A stretch of DNA of 9,287 nucleotides from Sandaracinobacteroides sp964394815 (GCA_964394815.1 CAYMZC010000099.1:1-9287), one strand, 5' to 3'; shown: positions 1 through 7,148, counted from the first letter of the stretch. A program made the numbers and translations. The notes: generated by a model not told the origin, from the sequence alone.

Positions 1-4
1 CGGC

Positions 5-12
5 TTTTTTTT
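5..12 (+). terminator. T8 tract, possible tail of a rho-independent terminator
   Basis: A run of eight T follows CGGC at the extreme left edge. On the plus strand this is what the 3' end of an intrinsic terminator looks like, and it would serve a plus-strand gene lying left of the window. The upstream half of the stem is outside the window, so the hairpin cannot be verified. Read on the minus strand it is A8, so it does not serve as a normal terminator for the Sel1/SPOR gene ending at 57. Confidence 0.3.
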
Positions 13-56
13 GGCTGCCACCCACCAGCACCCGGCGCATGGCCGGCCTCAGTCGC

Positions 57-1052
57 TCAGCGCGATGTCACGAAGCAGGGCCGCCCGGCGGCCGACAGGC
101 TGGCGCACAGGCTGCTTGCATCGTCACGCCCGGGAAACGGCCCCACCTGCAGGCGCACCAGCCCCGAGCGCGGCGAATAGATCGGCTTCTGCCCCTTCAA
201 CAGCCCGGCGGATTGCGAAACCAGTGCGGCCCAGGCGGTGCGCGCGGCCCTTTCGGTGGCATAGGCCCCAAGCTGCACCTTCCAGCCGGGAATGGCGGCG
301 GCATCGGTGGCAGCGGCAGCCGGTTCGGTGCGGGCCGTTTCGACCCGCCCGTCCGCGCTGGCATCGTCGGACGCGGCCACCGCTTGCGATTCGCTTGCGG
401 CAGCGCGCGCCGGCTGCCGCGATTCGGGCGCTGAAGCCCCTGACGCCGCTGCCCGCGGTGCCTGTGCCCCGGACGCCTGCGCGAGCGCCACGGCAACGGG
501 GCGCCCGGCGGCAAGGGCGGCGGCCGCCGCCGAACCGCGCGCGCGCTCCTCCTCGGTAAGGCGGGTCGCCATGCGAGCGGCCTGCCCGCTTGCAGGTTCC
601 AGCCCGCCATCCCGCGCGCGCAGCATATAGGCATAGCCCAGCTCCGGGTTGCGGGGCGCGCCATCGCCGCTGAAGGTCGCCACGCCCAGCACATAGGCGG
701 CGCGCAGGTCGCCCTTGTCGGCGGCGTCGCGCAGGTGGGTCAGGGCTTCGGTGCGGCGGCCTTCCTGCCACAGCGTGATGCCAAGGCTCGCCGTGGCGGA
801 AACATGGCCTTTCGCGGCTGCGCGGCGGTAAAAATCGATGGCGGTATCATTGTTGCGCCTGACGCCCCGGCCAAGCCGATAGGCCTGGCCCATGTTGAAC
901 AGGGCATCGGCATCGCCGCGCGCGGCCGGGCCGGTCCATTCGGCAACCGCGCCATTCCAGTCACCGGCGCGCCATTTATCCACCCCGCGCGCAACATTGG
1001 CCGAAGCCGGCGCCGCCAGAAGAATGGCGCAGAGAAGGACAAGCACGCGCAT
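57..1052 (-). CDS. Secreted Sel1-repeat and SPOR domain protein
   Basis: The 331-aa protein starts with a signal peptide (about residues 1-18; hydrophobic LVLLCAILLAAP, then ASA before the likely cut), so it should act in the periplasm or at the envelope. Residues 37-150 hold Sel1-type TPR-like repeats (ALFNMGQAYRLGRGV; AIDFYRRAAAKG; AAYVLGVATFSGDG), which usually serve protein binding. A low-complexity Ala/Pro/Ser linker of about 80 residues follows (170-250). A C-terminal SPOR domain (about 256-331, WKVQLGAYATERAA to VRLQVGPF) is the fold known to bind denuded peptidoglycan at division septa. A likely role is septal or cell-wall binding; the partner is unknown. The ATG at 1052 is preceded by an AGGAAGAAG ribosome-binding stretch. 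The gene follows the pyrC'-like gene after 98 bp, so it may have its own promoter or be read through. Domain assignment is strong, biological role inferred. Confidence 0.9.
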   Translation of the reverse strand: MRVLVLLCAILLAAPASANVARGVDKWRAGDWNGAVAEWTGPAARGDADALFNMGQAYRLGRGVRRNNDTAIDFYRRAAAKGHVSATASLGITLWQEGRRTEALTHLRDAADKGDLRAAYVLGVATFSGDGAPRNPELGYAYMLRARDGGLEPASGQAARMATRLTEEERARGSAAAAALAAGRPVAVALAQASGAQAPRAAASGASAPESRQPARAAASESQAVAASDDASADGRVETARTEPAAAATDAAAIPGWKVQLGAYATERAARTAWAALVSQSAGLLKGQKPIYSPRSGLVRLQVGPFPGRDDASSLCASLSAAGRPCFVTSR

Positions 1053-1150
1053 CGCTTCTTCCTAACAGCCGGGCGCTGGCAGCCGAAACCGCAAAGCCGC
1101 CATCCGTCGCATCATGGACTCGCCCTGTCGCCCCTTGTCCGGGATCCGCG
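1053..1150. other. 98-bp gap between pyrC'-like gene and SPOR gene
   Basis: This spacer lies downstream of the pyrC'-like stop codon and upstream of the Sel1/SPOR start on the minus strand. Next to the start it holds the SPOR gene's purine-rich ribosome-binding site (AGGAAGAAG). I found no convincing hairpin with a T-tract and no clear -35/-10 pair. Whether transcription ends or restarts here cannot be told by eye. Confidence 0.5.
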
Positions 1151-2383
1151 TCATGGCAGCAGGCTTTCGCCCCCCTTCACCAGCCGCCGCACCCGTCCCA
1201 TCACGGGCAGGCCGTCAAAGGGGCTGTTGCCGGATTTGCCGGGCAGGCTGTCGGCATCGATGCGCCAGGGCGCGCCGGGGTCGAAGAGCAGCAGGTCCGC
1301 GGGCGCGCCCTGCTCCAGCCGGCCGGCGCGCAGGCCGAAACGCCGCGCCGGGTTCGCCGACAGGGCCGCCATCAGCGCGGGAAGCGAAAGCACCCCCTCG
1401 TGAACAAGCGACAGGCCAAGCGCCAGCAGGGTGGATGCGCCCGCCGCACCGGGCAGGGCATCGGCAAAGGGCAGCCGCTTTTCTTCCGCCGTGCGCGGGT
1501 CGTGGCGGCTGCACAGCATCGAGATGGTGCCATCGGCAAGGCCGCGGCACACGGCCAGCCGGTCCTCCTCCGTCCTCAGCGGCGGCGACAGGCGCGCAAA
1601 GCTGCGATAGCCGGCAAGCGCCGTATCGGAGAGGAGCGCATGGTCTGGCGTCGTCGCGGCGGTCACATCCTGCCCTTCGGCCCGTGCCGCGCGCACCAGT
1701 TCCACCCCCTCGGCCGTGCTCACACAGGCAATATGTAGGGCGGCGCCCGCCTCGCGGGCGAGGCGAAGGTCGCGCGCAATCTGGATCGCCTCGGCGGCGG
1801 CCGGGGCAGCCGGCAGCCCAAGCCGGGTCGCATTCTCGCTCTCGGTGGCGACAGCGCCCGCTGTCAGGAAGGGGCATTCCGCATGCGCGACAACCACCAT
1901 GCCAAGCCCGGCGGCATAGCGCAGCAGCCGCAACATGACCTGCGCATCGGCGATCGCCCGGCGGCCGGTTGCCACCGCCACGGCGCCCACTTCCCGCATC
2001 AGCCCTATTTCGGCCAGTTCGCGCCCGTTGAGGCCACGGGTGGCAGCAGCCATTGGGTAAACCCACAGGCGCGGCTTGCCCAGCCGCTCCGCCCGTTCGA
2101 CAAGGGCCGGATCATCGAGCACGGGCGACTGGTCCGGCATCAGGAGCACGCTGGTGATGCCGCCGGCAACCGATGCCTCGATGTCTGTGGCAAACACCGC
2201 CGAATCGATCAGCCCCGGGGCCAGGACATGGCCTTCGCAATCGATCACGTCCGCATCGGCGGGCGCGGCGAGGCCATGGCCGATCGCCGCGATCGCCCGC
2301 CCGGCAACCAGCAGCTCGCCATCCTTCAGGGTGCCGCCCACCGGGTCGGCAAGGCGGGCATTGCGAAAGAGGATGGGCGTCAT
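1151..2383 (-). CDS. pyrC': Dihydroorotase-like protein, probably non-catalytic PyrC'
   Basis: This 410-aa amidohydrolase-fold protein resembles class I dihydroorotases: LAPGLID at 54-60, MPDQSPV at 82-88, HAEC at 167-170, LHIACVSTAEGVELV at 216-230, and the ending NPARRFGL then GRLEQGAPADLLLFD. The metal site is broken. The HxHxR block that should follow LAPGLID is missing, with roughly a dozen residues deleted. The conserved SDDG segment reads ATGR (138-141). The TDHAPH motif reads SRHDPR (292-297), so the catalytic Asp is Arg. Only the histidines at 167 and 217 remain of the usual ligands. Known inactive homologues (PyrC' of Pseudomonas) are needed as structural partners of aspartate carbamoyltransferase. 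That role fits here because the ATG overlaps the pyrB stop codon (ATGA). The frame is intact over its full length, so it is maintained rather than decaying. The family is certain; lack of activity is inferred from missing residues. Confidence 0.9.
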   Translation of the reverse strand: MTPILFRNARLADPVGGTLKDGELLVAGRAIAAIGHGLAAPADADVIDCEGHVLAPGLIDSAVFATDIEASVAGGITSVLLMPDQSPVLDDPALVERAERLGKPRLWVYPMAAATRGLNGRELAEIGLMREVGAVAVATGRRAIADAQVMLRLLRYAAGLGMVVVAHAECPFLTAGAVATESENATRLGLPAAPAAAEAIQIARDLRLAREAGAALHIACVSTAEGVELVRAARAEGQDVTAATTPDHALLSDTALAGYRSFARLSPPLRTEEDRLAVCRGLADGTISMLCSRHDPRTAEEKRLPFADALPGAAGASTLLALGLSLVHEGVLSLPALMAALSANPARRFGLRAGRLEQGAPADLLLFDPGAPWRIDADSLPGKSGNSPFDGLPVMGRVRRLVKGGESLLP

Positions 2384-3339
2384 TGCCAGTCCCCACGGCG
2401 CGTGCGGGTCAGCACATCAAGGCAGGCCATGCGCACCGCCACCCCCATCTCCACCTGTTCGGTAATGGCCGAGCGCTGGATGTCGTCGGCAACGGCGGAT
2501 TCGATCTCCACCCCCCGGTTCATCGGCCCGGGGTGCATCACCAGCACATCGGGCGCGGCCCCGGCAAGCCGCGCGCGCGTCAGGCCGAAGGTGCGGAAAT
2601 ATTCGCGCGTGCTGGGCACATAGGCCCCGTCCATCCGTTCGAGCTGCAGGCGCAGCATCATCACCACATCGGCCCCTTCGAGGCCCGCCTCCATGTCGGT
2701 GAAGGGTGTCACGCCCAGCCGCTCGATACCCGCCGGCATGAGGGTCGGCGGGGCAACGGCATGAACCTCCGCGCCCAGCGCCGTCAGCAGGTGGAAGTTC
2801 GAGCGCGCGACACGGCTGTGCAGGATGTCGCCGCAGATGGCGACGCGCAGGCCCTCGATCCGGCCCTTGCGGCGGCGGATAGTCAGCGCGTCGAGCAGCG
2901 CCTGCGTGGGATGTTCGTGGCGGCCGTCCCCGGCGTTCAGAACCGGGCAGTCGACCTTCTCGGCTATCAGCCCCACCGCGCCCGAGCTTTCGTGACGGAT
3001 GACGATCACGTCCGGCCGCATGGCGTTGAGGGTCAGCGCGGTGTCGAGCAGCGTCTCCCCCTTCTTCAGGCTGCTGGCGCCAACGGCGAGGTTCACGACA
3101 TCGGCGCCCAGCCGCATGCCCGCGATCTCGAAGGACAGAAGCGTGCGGGTGGAATTCTCGAAGAAGGCGTTGATCTGGGTCAGGCCCTGCAGGCGGTCAT
3201 CATGCTTGCGGGCACGGCGGCCAGCCGCCGCCCACTGCTCCGCCTCGTCCAGAAGAAAGGTGATTTCCCAGGGCATCAGCCCCTCGATGGCGAGGAGATG
3301 CGGGTGCGGAAAAGGATGGGCGCCGGATGGAAATGTCAC
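2380..3339 (-). CDS. pyrB: Aspartate carbamoyltransferase catalytic subunit
   Basis: This 319-aa enzyme joins carbamoyl phosphate and L-aspartate to give N-carbamoyl-aspartate, the second step of de novo UMP synthesis in the cytoplasm. The family signatures are present: FENSTRTLLSF (carbamoyl-phosphate loop, 60-70), SSLKKGET (89-96, active-site Ser and Lys), HPTQ (143-146), RLQ (230-232) and HPGPMNRGVEI (269-279). Length matches the family. The start is placed at GTG 3339, giving MTFPSGAHPFPH. It lies 10 nt after the ruvX stop, and a longer frame to 3453 would run deep into ruvX with unrelated Pro/Arg-rich sequence. The site upstream of GTG is weak (only GAGCTGGG), so initiation may depend on coupling to ruvX. 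The stop overlaps the next start by 4 nt. No pyrI regulatory subunit is seen; the adjacent PyrC'-like protein suggests a PyrB-PyrC' assembly. Confidence 0.97.
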   Translation of the reverse strand: MTFPSGAHPFPHPHLLAIEGLMPWEITFLLDEAEQWAAAGRRARKHDDRLQGLTQINAFFENSTRTLLSFEIAGMRLGADVVNLAVGASSLKKGETLLDTALTLNAMRPDVIVIRHESSGAVGLIAEKVDCPVLNAGDGRHEHPTQALLDALTIRRRKGRIEGLRVAICGDILHSRVARSNFHLLTALGAEVHAVAPPTLMPAGIERLGVTPFTDMEAGLEGADVVMMLRLQLERMDGAYVPSTREYFRTFGLTRARLAGAAPDVLVMHPGPMNRGVEIESAVADDIQRSAITEQVEMGVAVRMACLDVLTRTRRGDWQ

Positions 3340-3349
3340 GAGCCCAGCT

Positions 3350-3832
3350 CTAGGCCTCGGGCGCAAGCCGGGCAAGACGGGCAAGCGCTCCTTCGAGGAT
3401 ATGGGCGGCGGCCAGCGCGTCCACCCGCTCTGCCCGCTTCGCGCGCGAGACATCGGCCGCGATCAGCGCCCGTTCGACAGCCGCCGTGCTCCAGCGCTCG
3501 TCCCACAGCAGGACGGGAAGCCCGATGGCGCGGGCGATGTTGCGCGCCTGCGCCCGGACGGACTGGGTGCGCTCGCTGTCGGAGCCATTCATCGACAGCG
3601 GCAGGCCGATGACGATCCCGGTGATCCCTTCCGCCGCCGCCAGCGTCTTCAGCGCCTCCACATCGGCCGAGGGTCTGGTGCGCTTCAGGGTCTGGCGTGC
3701 GGAGGCAAAAGCCCAGTCGGCGCTGGCGGTCGCGAGGCCGATGGTCTTCGTGCCGATGTCAAGCGCGAGCAGCCGCCCGCGCGCCGGAAGCCGGGCGGCG
3801 AAGTCCCCGGCGTCTGTCGTCACGATGCTCAT
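3350..3832 (-). CDS. ruvX: Holliday junction resolvase-like protein RuvX (YqgF family)
   Basis: The 160-aa protein has an RNase H-like fold with the YqgF signatures: LALDIGTKTIGLA (22-34, catalytic Asp25), VIGLPLSMNGSDS (74-86), LLWDERWST (108-116, Glu112) and RVDALAAAHIL (136-146, Asp138). All three expected acidic metal ligands are present. The family is essential in many bacteria and is linked to maturation of the 5' end of 16S rRNA; it was earlier called a putative Holliday junction resolvase. The N terminus runs about 20 residues before the first strand (AARLPARGRLL), which is common in alphaproteobacteria. ATG 3832 overlaps the stop codon of the upstream DUF3089 gene (ATGA), which supports this start and translational coupling. 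pyrB follows after 10 nt. Confidence 0.95.
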   Translation of the reverse strand: MSIVTTDAGDFAARLPARGRLLALDIGTKTIGLATASADWAFASARQTLKRTRPSADVEALKTLAAAEGITGIVIGLPLSMNGSDSERTQSVRAQARNIARAIGLPVLLWDERWSTAAVERALIAADVSRAKRAERVDALAAAHILEGALARLARLAPEA

Positions 3833-4956
3833 GGCGCTTCGACCCCGGCTTCATCTTCAGAGTCAGGGCCGAAACGCGCTTCCGCATGGGCCGAAAGCCG
3901 CGCCTCCGCATCGGCGCGCAGATTGGCCCAGAACAGCCCATAGTCATAGACATGATAATTGCCGCCGGGCAGCACAAAGGGGCCGATGTCGGCCGGCGCC
4001 GGCTCGATCAGCAACAGGCCCGTTGCATCGCAGCGCGCACCGACGCGGCGCGGCACCAGCGCCTCCTTCACCAGCATGCCGGCGTTGCGGTCGGCGTTGG
4101 CCGCGCCGTTGCCCCCCGTCAGCGGGTTGGTGCACAGCATGGGGCGATCGCCCAGCGGCTTGCCGGACAGGTCGGGCACTGCGGCAAAGCCGGCAAGCGC
4201 CTTCGCAATCTCGCCGTCGGCGGCAAAGCTCTGCCAAGACAGCAGGCAGCCGCTTTGCCCGGCGCCTTCGCAGGCCGGAATGCCTGTCAGCGCCAGATCC
4301 TCCGGCAGGGCGACCGACCAGCCGGCGGCATAGACGGCGACAAGCCTGTCGCCCAGCGCCGCCCGGCGCGCCTTCAGCAGGTGCAGGATATGGCGGGAGC
4401 CCTGGCTGTGCCCGGCCAGGATGACGGGGCGGTCAGCCGGAAGGGCGGCCAGAAAGGCGTCAAAGGCCCGCTCGACATCCGAATAGGCCAGATCGAGCGC
4501 TTTTTCGCTGTCTGCCGAGGGCGAAAGGAAGCCGCCGAAGCTGGCCTGCCGGTAGCGCGGAACCCAGACATCGGCGACACCGTTGAACAGGCTGGCCTGC
4601 ATGCGGGTGAAGCTTTCCAGCCGGTCGTTCGTTTCCGGGTCGTCGAGCGGCGCATTCCAGCGCGAGCGGCCGAGCCATGCCGTGGGGCTTGCAAAGAAGA
4701 CGGACGCCGCCGGGCGCGGCGCCGGGGCAAAGCCCTCAGGCGTCCACAAGGCCGGATTGCCGGGCAGGCGCGGATGGGCGACCCAGCTTTCGGTGCGGCC
4801 ATAATCGGGCGCGGGCGAAAGCGCGCTCTCGGCGAAACCGACCGTCGGCGTGAAGGCCAGGCGCATCAGCCTGTCCCCCGCCAGCCGCCAGACGATCGCT
4901 GACAGGATCACGAGGCCGGTGAGGATCGCGATGATCCAGAGAAACTTGCGTGCCAC
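3829..4956 (-). CDS. Membrane-anchored DUF3089 alpha/beta hydrolase
   Basis: This 375-aa protein begins MARKFLWIIAIL with one hydrophobic segment (about residues 4-26) and no clear cleavage site, so it is probably tethered to the inner membrane with the enzyme domain in the periplasm. The body matches DUF3089, an alpha/beta hydrolase-like family: WNAPLDDPE, QASLFNGVADVWVPRYRQA, KALDLAYSDVERAFDAFL, then the nucleophile elbow ILAGHSQGS with Ser184. A candidate catalytic His is in NYHVYDY (His335). The substrate is unknown; an ester or thioester lipase/esterase activity is the usual guess. The start is GTG 4956, 5 nt after the previous stop, with AGGAG about 11 nt upstream. TTG 4965, overlapping that stop as TTGA, is an alternative but leaves only 2 nt to the AGGAG. 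A longer frame from 5037 exists but its first 27 residues are not membrane-like. It overlaps ruvX by 4 nt. Confidence 0.9.
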   Translation of the reverse strand: MARKFLWIIAILTGLVILSAIVWRLAGDRLMRLAFTPTVGFAESALSPAPDYGRTESWVAHPRLPGNPALWTPEGFAPAPRPAASVFFASPTAWLGRSRWNAPLDDPETNDRLESFTRMQASLFNGVADVWVPRYRQASFGGFLSPSADSEKALDLAYSDVERAFDAFLAALPADRPVILAGHSQGSRHILHLLKARRAALGDRLVAVYAAGWSVALPEDLALTGIPACEGAGQSGCLLSWQSFAADGEIAKALAGFAAVPDLSGKPLGDRPMLCTNPLTGGNGAANADRNAGMLVKEALVPRRVGARCDATGLLLIEPAPADIGPFVLPGGNYHVYDYGLFWANLRADAEARLSAHAEARFGPDSEDEAGVEAP

Positions 4957-4961
4957 GCTCG

Positions 4962-5900
4962 TCAATGCTCCTGCTGTGGCGACTGCCGCCCTGTTGGCTG
5001 GCCTGCAAGATCCTGGCCGGCCCGATCCTCCAGCCACAGGCGGCGGATGGTCTCCGATGTCTCGCCCGTGCCGCCGGGCTGCCAGCCGGGCGGCCCGAAC
5101 AGCCGGCCGAGGATTTCGTCCGGGCTTCGCGCGGCCAGTGCGTCACGGCCGATTGCCACCCATTCGTGAAAGGCCGCACACAGCGGGTTGAAGCTCGGCA
5201 GCGCCTTCACGATTCCATAACGCGGCCTGTCGTCGTCGCGTTCCGGTTCGAAGGTGCCGAACAGACGGTCCCAGATGATGAAGACGCCGGCATAGTTGCG
5301 ATCGAGATAGCGGGGGTTCACCGCATGGTGGACGCGGTGGTGCGAGGGCGTGTTCATCACCGCCTCGAACCATGGCGGCATGCGGCCGACATGCTCGGTG
5401 TGGATCCAGAATTGATAGACGAGGTTCAGCCCGGCGACAAAGGCGACCATTTCCGGCGGGAAGCCGATGAGGAACAGCGGCAGCCGGAACAGGAAGGCGA
5501 GGCTGAAGAAGCCGGTCCATGTCTGCCGCAGCGCCGTGGTGAGATTATAATGCTGCGAACTGTGGTGGATGACATGGCTGGCCCAGAACCAGCGCACCCG
5601 GTGGGCGCTGCGGTGGAACACATAATAGGCAAGGTCGTCGAGCACGAAGGCCAGCAGAAAGGCCCACCAGCTGAACGGAATGTCGAAGAGCCGGTGCTGC
5701 CAGACCCACATGGCGATCGCCAGCACCAGCCCGCCCGTGAGCACGCCGGCGATGGTGCTGCCCAGCCCCAGCGTGAGTGAAGTGCCGGAATCGCGCCAGT
5801 CATAGCGGCCGATGCCCATGCGTTTCGTGCGCCACATCTCGACAAGGACAAGCGCGATGAAGCCGGGAATGGCGAGGGTGACAGGGTCGGGAAGGGTCAT
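4962..5900 (-). CDS. Sterol desaturase / fatty acid hydroxylase family membrane protein
   Basis: The 312-aa multi-span membrane protein has the eight-histidine di-iron signature of the fatty acid hydroxylase superfamily: HRSAH (96-100), HVIHHSSQHYN (109-119), a middle WIHTEH (165-170) and SHHRVHH (186-192). Hydrophobic stretches lie near residues 8-21, 45-68, 76-95 and 130-163. Such enzymes hydroxylate or desaturate C-H bonds in lipids using O2 and an electron donor. Known relatives act on sterols, carotenoids, fatty acids or sphingolipids; the substrate here cannot be told from sequence. The roughly 60-residue C-terminal tail after FEPERDDD is hydrophilic and ends GRQSPQQEH. ATG 5900 overlaps the upstream stop (ATGA), and the DUF3089 hydrolase follows 5 nt after its stop. 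Lipid modification coupled to the neighbouring hydrolase is an inference. Confidence 0.93.
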   Translation of the reverse strand: MTLPDPVTLAIPGFIALVLVEMWRTKRMGIGRYDWRDSGTSLTLGLGSTIAGVLTGGLVLAIAMWVWQHRLFDIPFSWWAFLLAFVLDDLAYYVFHRSAHRVRWFWASHVIHHSSQHYNLTTALRQTWTGFFSLAFLFRLPLFLIGFPPEMVAFVAGLNLVYQFWIHTEHVGRMPPWFEAVMNTPSHHRVHHAVNPRYLDRNYAGVFIIWDRLFGTFEPERDDDRPRYGIVKALPSFNPLCAAFHEWVAIGRDALAARSPDEILGRLFGPPGWQPGGTGETSETIRRLWLEDRAGQDLAGQPTGRQSPQQEH

Positions 5901-6271
5901 GCCGGTCGCAGCTCCGGCCAGCCGGGGCTGGCTGCAAGCCTCAGCCGGGCCTCGCGCAGCACCGGCTCGTCAAGCCGCAGGCGCAGCACCTGGCCCTCCA
6001 TCACGAGGCCGGTGCCGGGCGGCAGACGGCGGGCGATCCAGCCATCGCCCAGCGGCAGCAGCAGGCCGAAGCTGCCATCGCGCCCGCGCAGGATCGCACC
6101 CCGGCCATCGGCGGCCAGCGCCACCGCGCTGGCGCGAAACCCGGCCAGCCTGCCTTCCGCCTCGGCGATGGCGGCGGCCTCGTCGAGCACGGGATCATCG
6201 CGAAACCCCAGCCACCAGGCCAGGGCGACAAGCGCTGCAATCGCGAGGGCGGAAAGAAGCGGAACCAGCAT
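5897..6271 (-). CDS. Small single-span membrane protein, function unknown
   Basis: This 124-aa protein starts with a hydrophobic segment (about residues 3-21, LVPLLSALAIAALVALAWW) followed by an acidic stretch rich in Ala and Glu (24-42). The C-terminal part of about 75 residues is rich in Gly, Leu and Arg, with strand-like stretches (GRGAILRGRDGSFGLLLPLGDG and GLVMEGQVLRLRLDEP in outline). I do not recognise a family. The fold suggests a bitopic anchor with a small beta domain. It is the first gene of the overlapping six-gene block: its stop shares 4 nt (ATGA) with the start of the sterol desaturase-like gene, so the two are probably made together. ATG 6271 has AGGG about 4 nt upstream. It is read as real because it is tightly joined in the operon and has a clean membrane segment; homologues could not be checked. 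Confidence 0.75.
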   Translation of the reverse strand: MLVPLLSALAIAALVALAWWLGFRDDPVLDEAAAIAEAEGRLAGFRASAVALAADGRGAILRGRDGSFGLLLPLGDGWIARRLPPGTGLVMEGQVLRLRLDEPVLREARLRLAASPGWPELRPA

Positions 6272-6345
6272 CGGCCCTGTTCTAGCCCAGCCTGCTGCGC
6301 GGGGGAATCGCCCGTTTCGCCGCTCCCGGCCCCAATGTTCGCCGC
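6272..6345. other. 74-bp gap between enoyl-CoA hydratase and six-gene block
   Basis: Any promoter of the six-gene block 6271-1151 would most simply lie here or in the 3' end of the enoyl-CoA hydratase gene. A weak -10-like TAGAAC lies about 10 nt before the ATG on the minus strand, without a convincing -35 partner. No hairpin followed by a T-tract is present, so read-through from the hydratase gene is possible. Confidence 0.4.
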
Positions 6346-7119
6346 CTAGCGGCCTGTCCAGTTGCCGGGGCGCTTCTCGATGAAGGCGGCCATGCCCTCT
6401 TTCTGGTCATCCGTGCCGAAGAGCGAATGGAACAGGCGGCGCTCGAAGAGGATGCCCTGCGACAGGCTGGTCTCGAAGGCGATGTTCACCTGCTCCTTCA
6501 CCGCCATGGCGGCAAGCGGCGGCATGCCGGCAATGGCTTCGGCCATCTTCAGCGCTTCGGCCATCAGCTCGGCCGCCGGCACCACGCGGGCGACAAGCCC
6601 TGCGCGCTCCGCCTCGTCCGCGCCCATCATGCGGCCGGTCAGGCACATTTCCATCGCCTTGGCCTTGCCAATGGCAAGGGTCAGCCGCTGCGAGCCGCCC
6701 ATGCCCGGCGTCACGCCCAGCTTGATTTCGGGCTGGCCGAATTTCGCCGTTTCGGCGGCAAGGATGATGTCGCACATCATCGCCAGTTCGCAGCCGCCGC
6801 CCAGCGCAAAGCCGGAAACCGCTGCGATGACGGGCTTGCGGGTGCGGGTCAGCTGCTCGTAGCCGGCGAAATAATTGGTGCCGAACATGTCGCCGACGGA
6901 TTGCGGCGCCATTTCCTTGATGTCGGCGCCGGCGGCAAAGGCCTTTTCGCTGCCCGTCAGGATGGCGCAGCGTTGCGACGGGTCGGCGTCATAGGCGGCG
7001 AAGGCAGCCAGAAGCTCGCCCAGCACCTGGTTGTTGAGCGCATTGAGCGCCTGCGGCCGGTTGAGGCGCACGATGGTGACGGCGCCCTGCTGCTCGACGA
7101 GAAGTGTTTCGTAAGTCAT
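6346..7119 (-). CDS. Enoyl-CoA hydratase (crotonase family)
   Basis: The 257-aa protein is a single-domain crotonase, the usual length for bacterial and mitochondrial short-chain enoyl-CoA hydratase. It adds water across trans-2-enoyl-CoA in fatty acid beta-oxidation or related acyl-CoA degradation in the cytosol. The oxyanion-hole segments are FAAGADIKEM (61-70) and GFALGGGCELAMMCD (103-117). Both catalytic glutamates are present, Glu111 in GGGCE and Glu131 in GQPEI, 20 residues apart as in FadB and the rat enzyme. GVTPGMGGSQRL follows. The C terminus, FIEKRPGNWTGR, is of the short-chain enoyl-CoA hydratase type. ATG 7119 is chosen over an upstream in-frame start at 7224 because MTYETLLVEQ begins the fold directly and GGGG sits 7 nt upstream. 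No other beta-oxidation gene is adjacent, so its exact acyl substrate is open. Confidence 0.95.
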   Translation of the reverse strand: MTYETLLVEQQGAVTIVRLNRPQALNALNNQVLGELLAAFAAYDADPSQRCAILTGSEKAFAAGADIKEMAPQSVGDMFGTNYFAGYEQLTRTRKPVIAAVSGFALGGGCELAMMCDIILAAETAKFGQPEIKLGVTPGMGGSQRLTLAIGKAKAMEMCLTGRMMGADEAERAGLVARVVPAAELMAEALKMAEAIAGMPPLAAMAVKEQVNIAFETSLSQGILFERRLFHSLFGTDDQKEGMAAFIEKRPGNWTGR

Positions 7120-7148
7120 GTCGCTACCCCGATGCTCGGCAAACCCAG

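Noticed and set aside
1151..2383. pyrC' as a decaying pseudogene
   Set aside because: The frame is complete with no internal stop or frameshift, and the start overlaps pyrB exactly. Loss of only active-site segments fits a retained non-catalytic role.
2173..3612. A 479-codon plus-strand open frame antisense to pyrB and pyrC'
   Set aside because: It is longer than the genes it opposes, but its product is rich in Arg, Gln, His and Gly without any family motif. GC-rich codon use on the minus strand keeps antisense frames open. The minus-strand frames carry clear family signatures.
3697..4902. A 401-codon plus-strand open frame antisense to the DUF3089 gene and ruvX
   Set aside because: Low-complexity Arg/Gln/Ala-rich product with no motif, lying across clear conserved frames on the other strand. 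Taken as a shadow frame.
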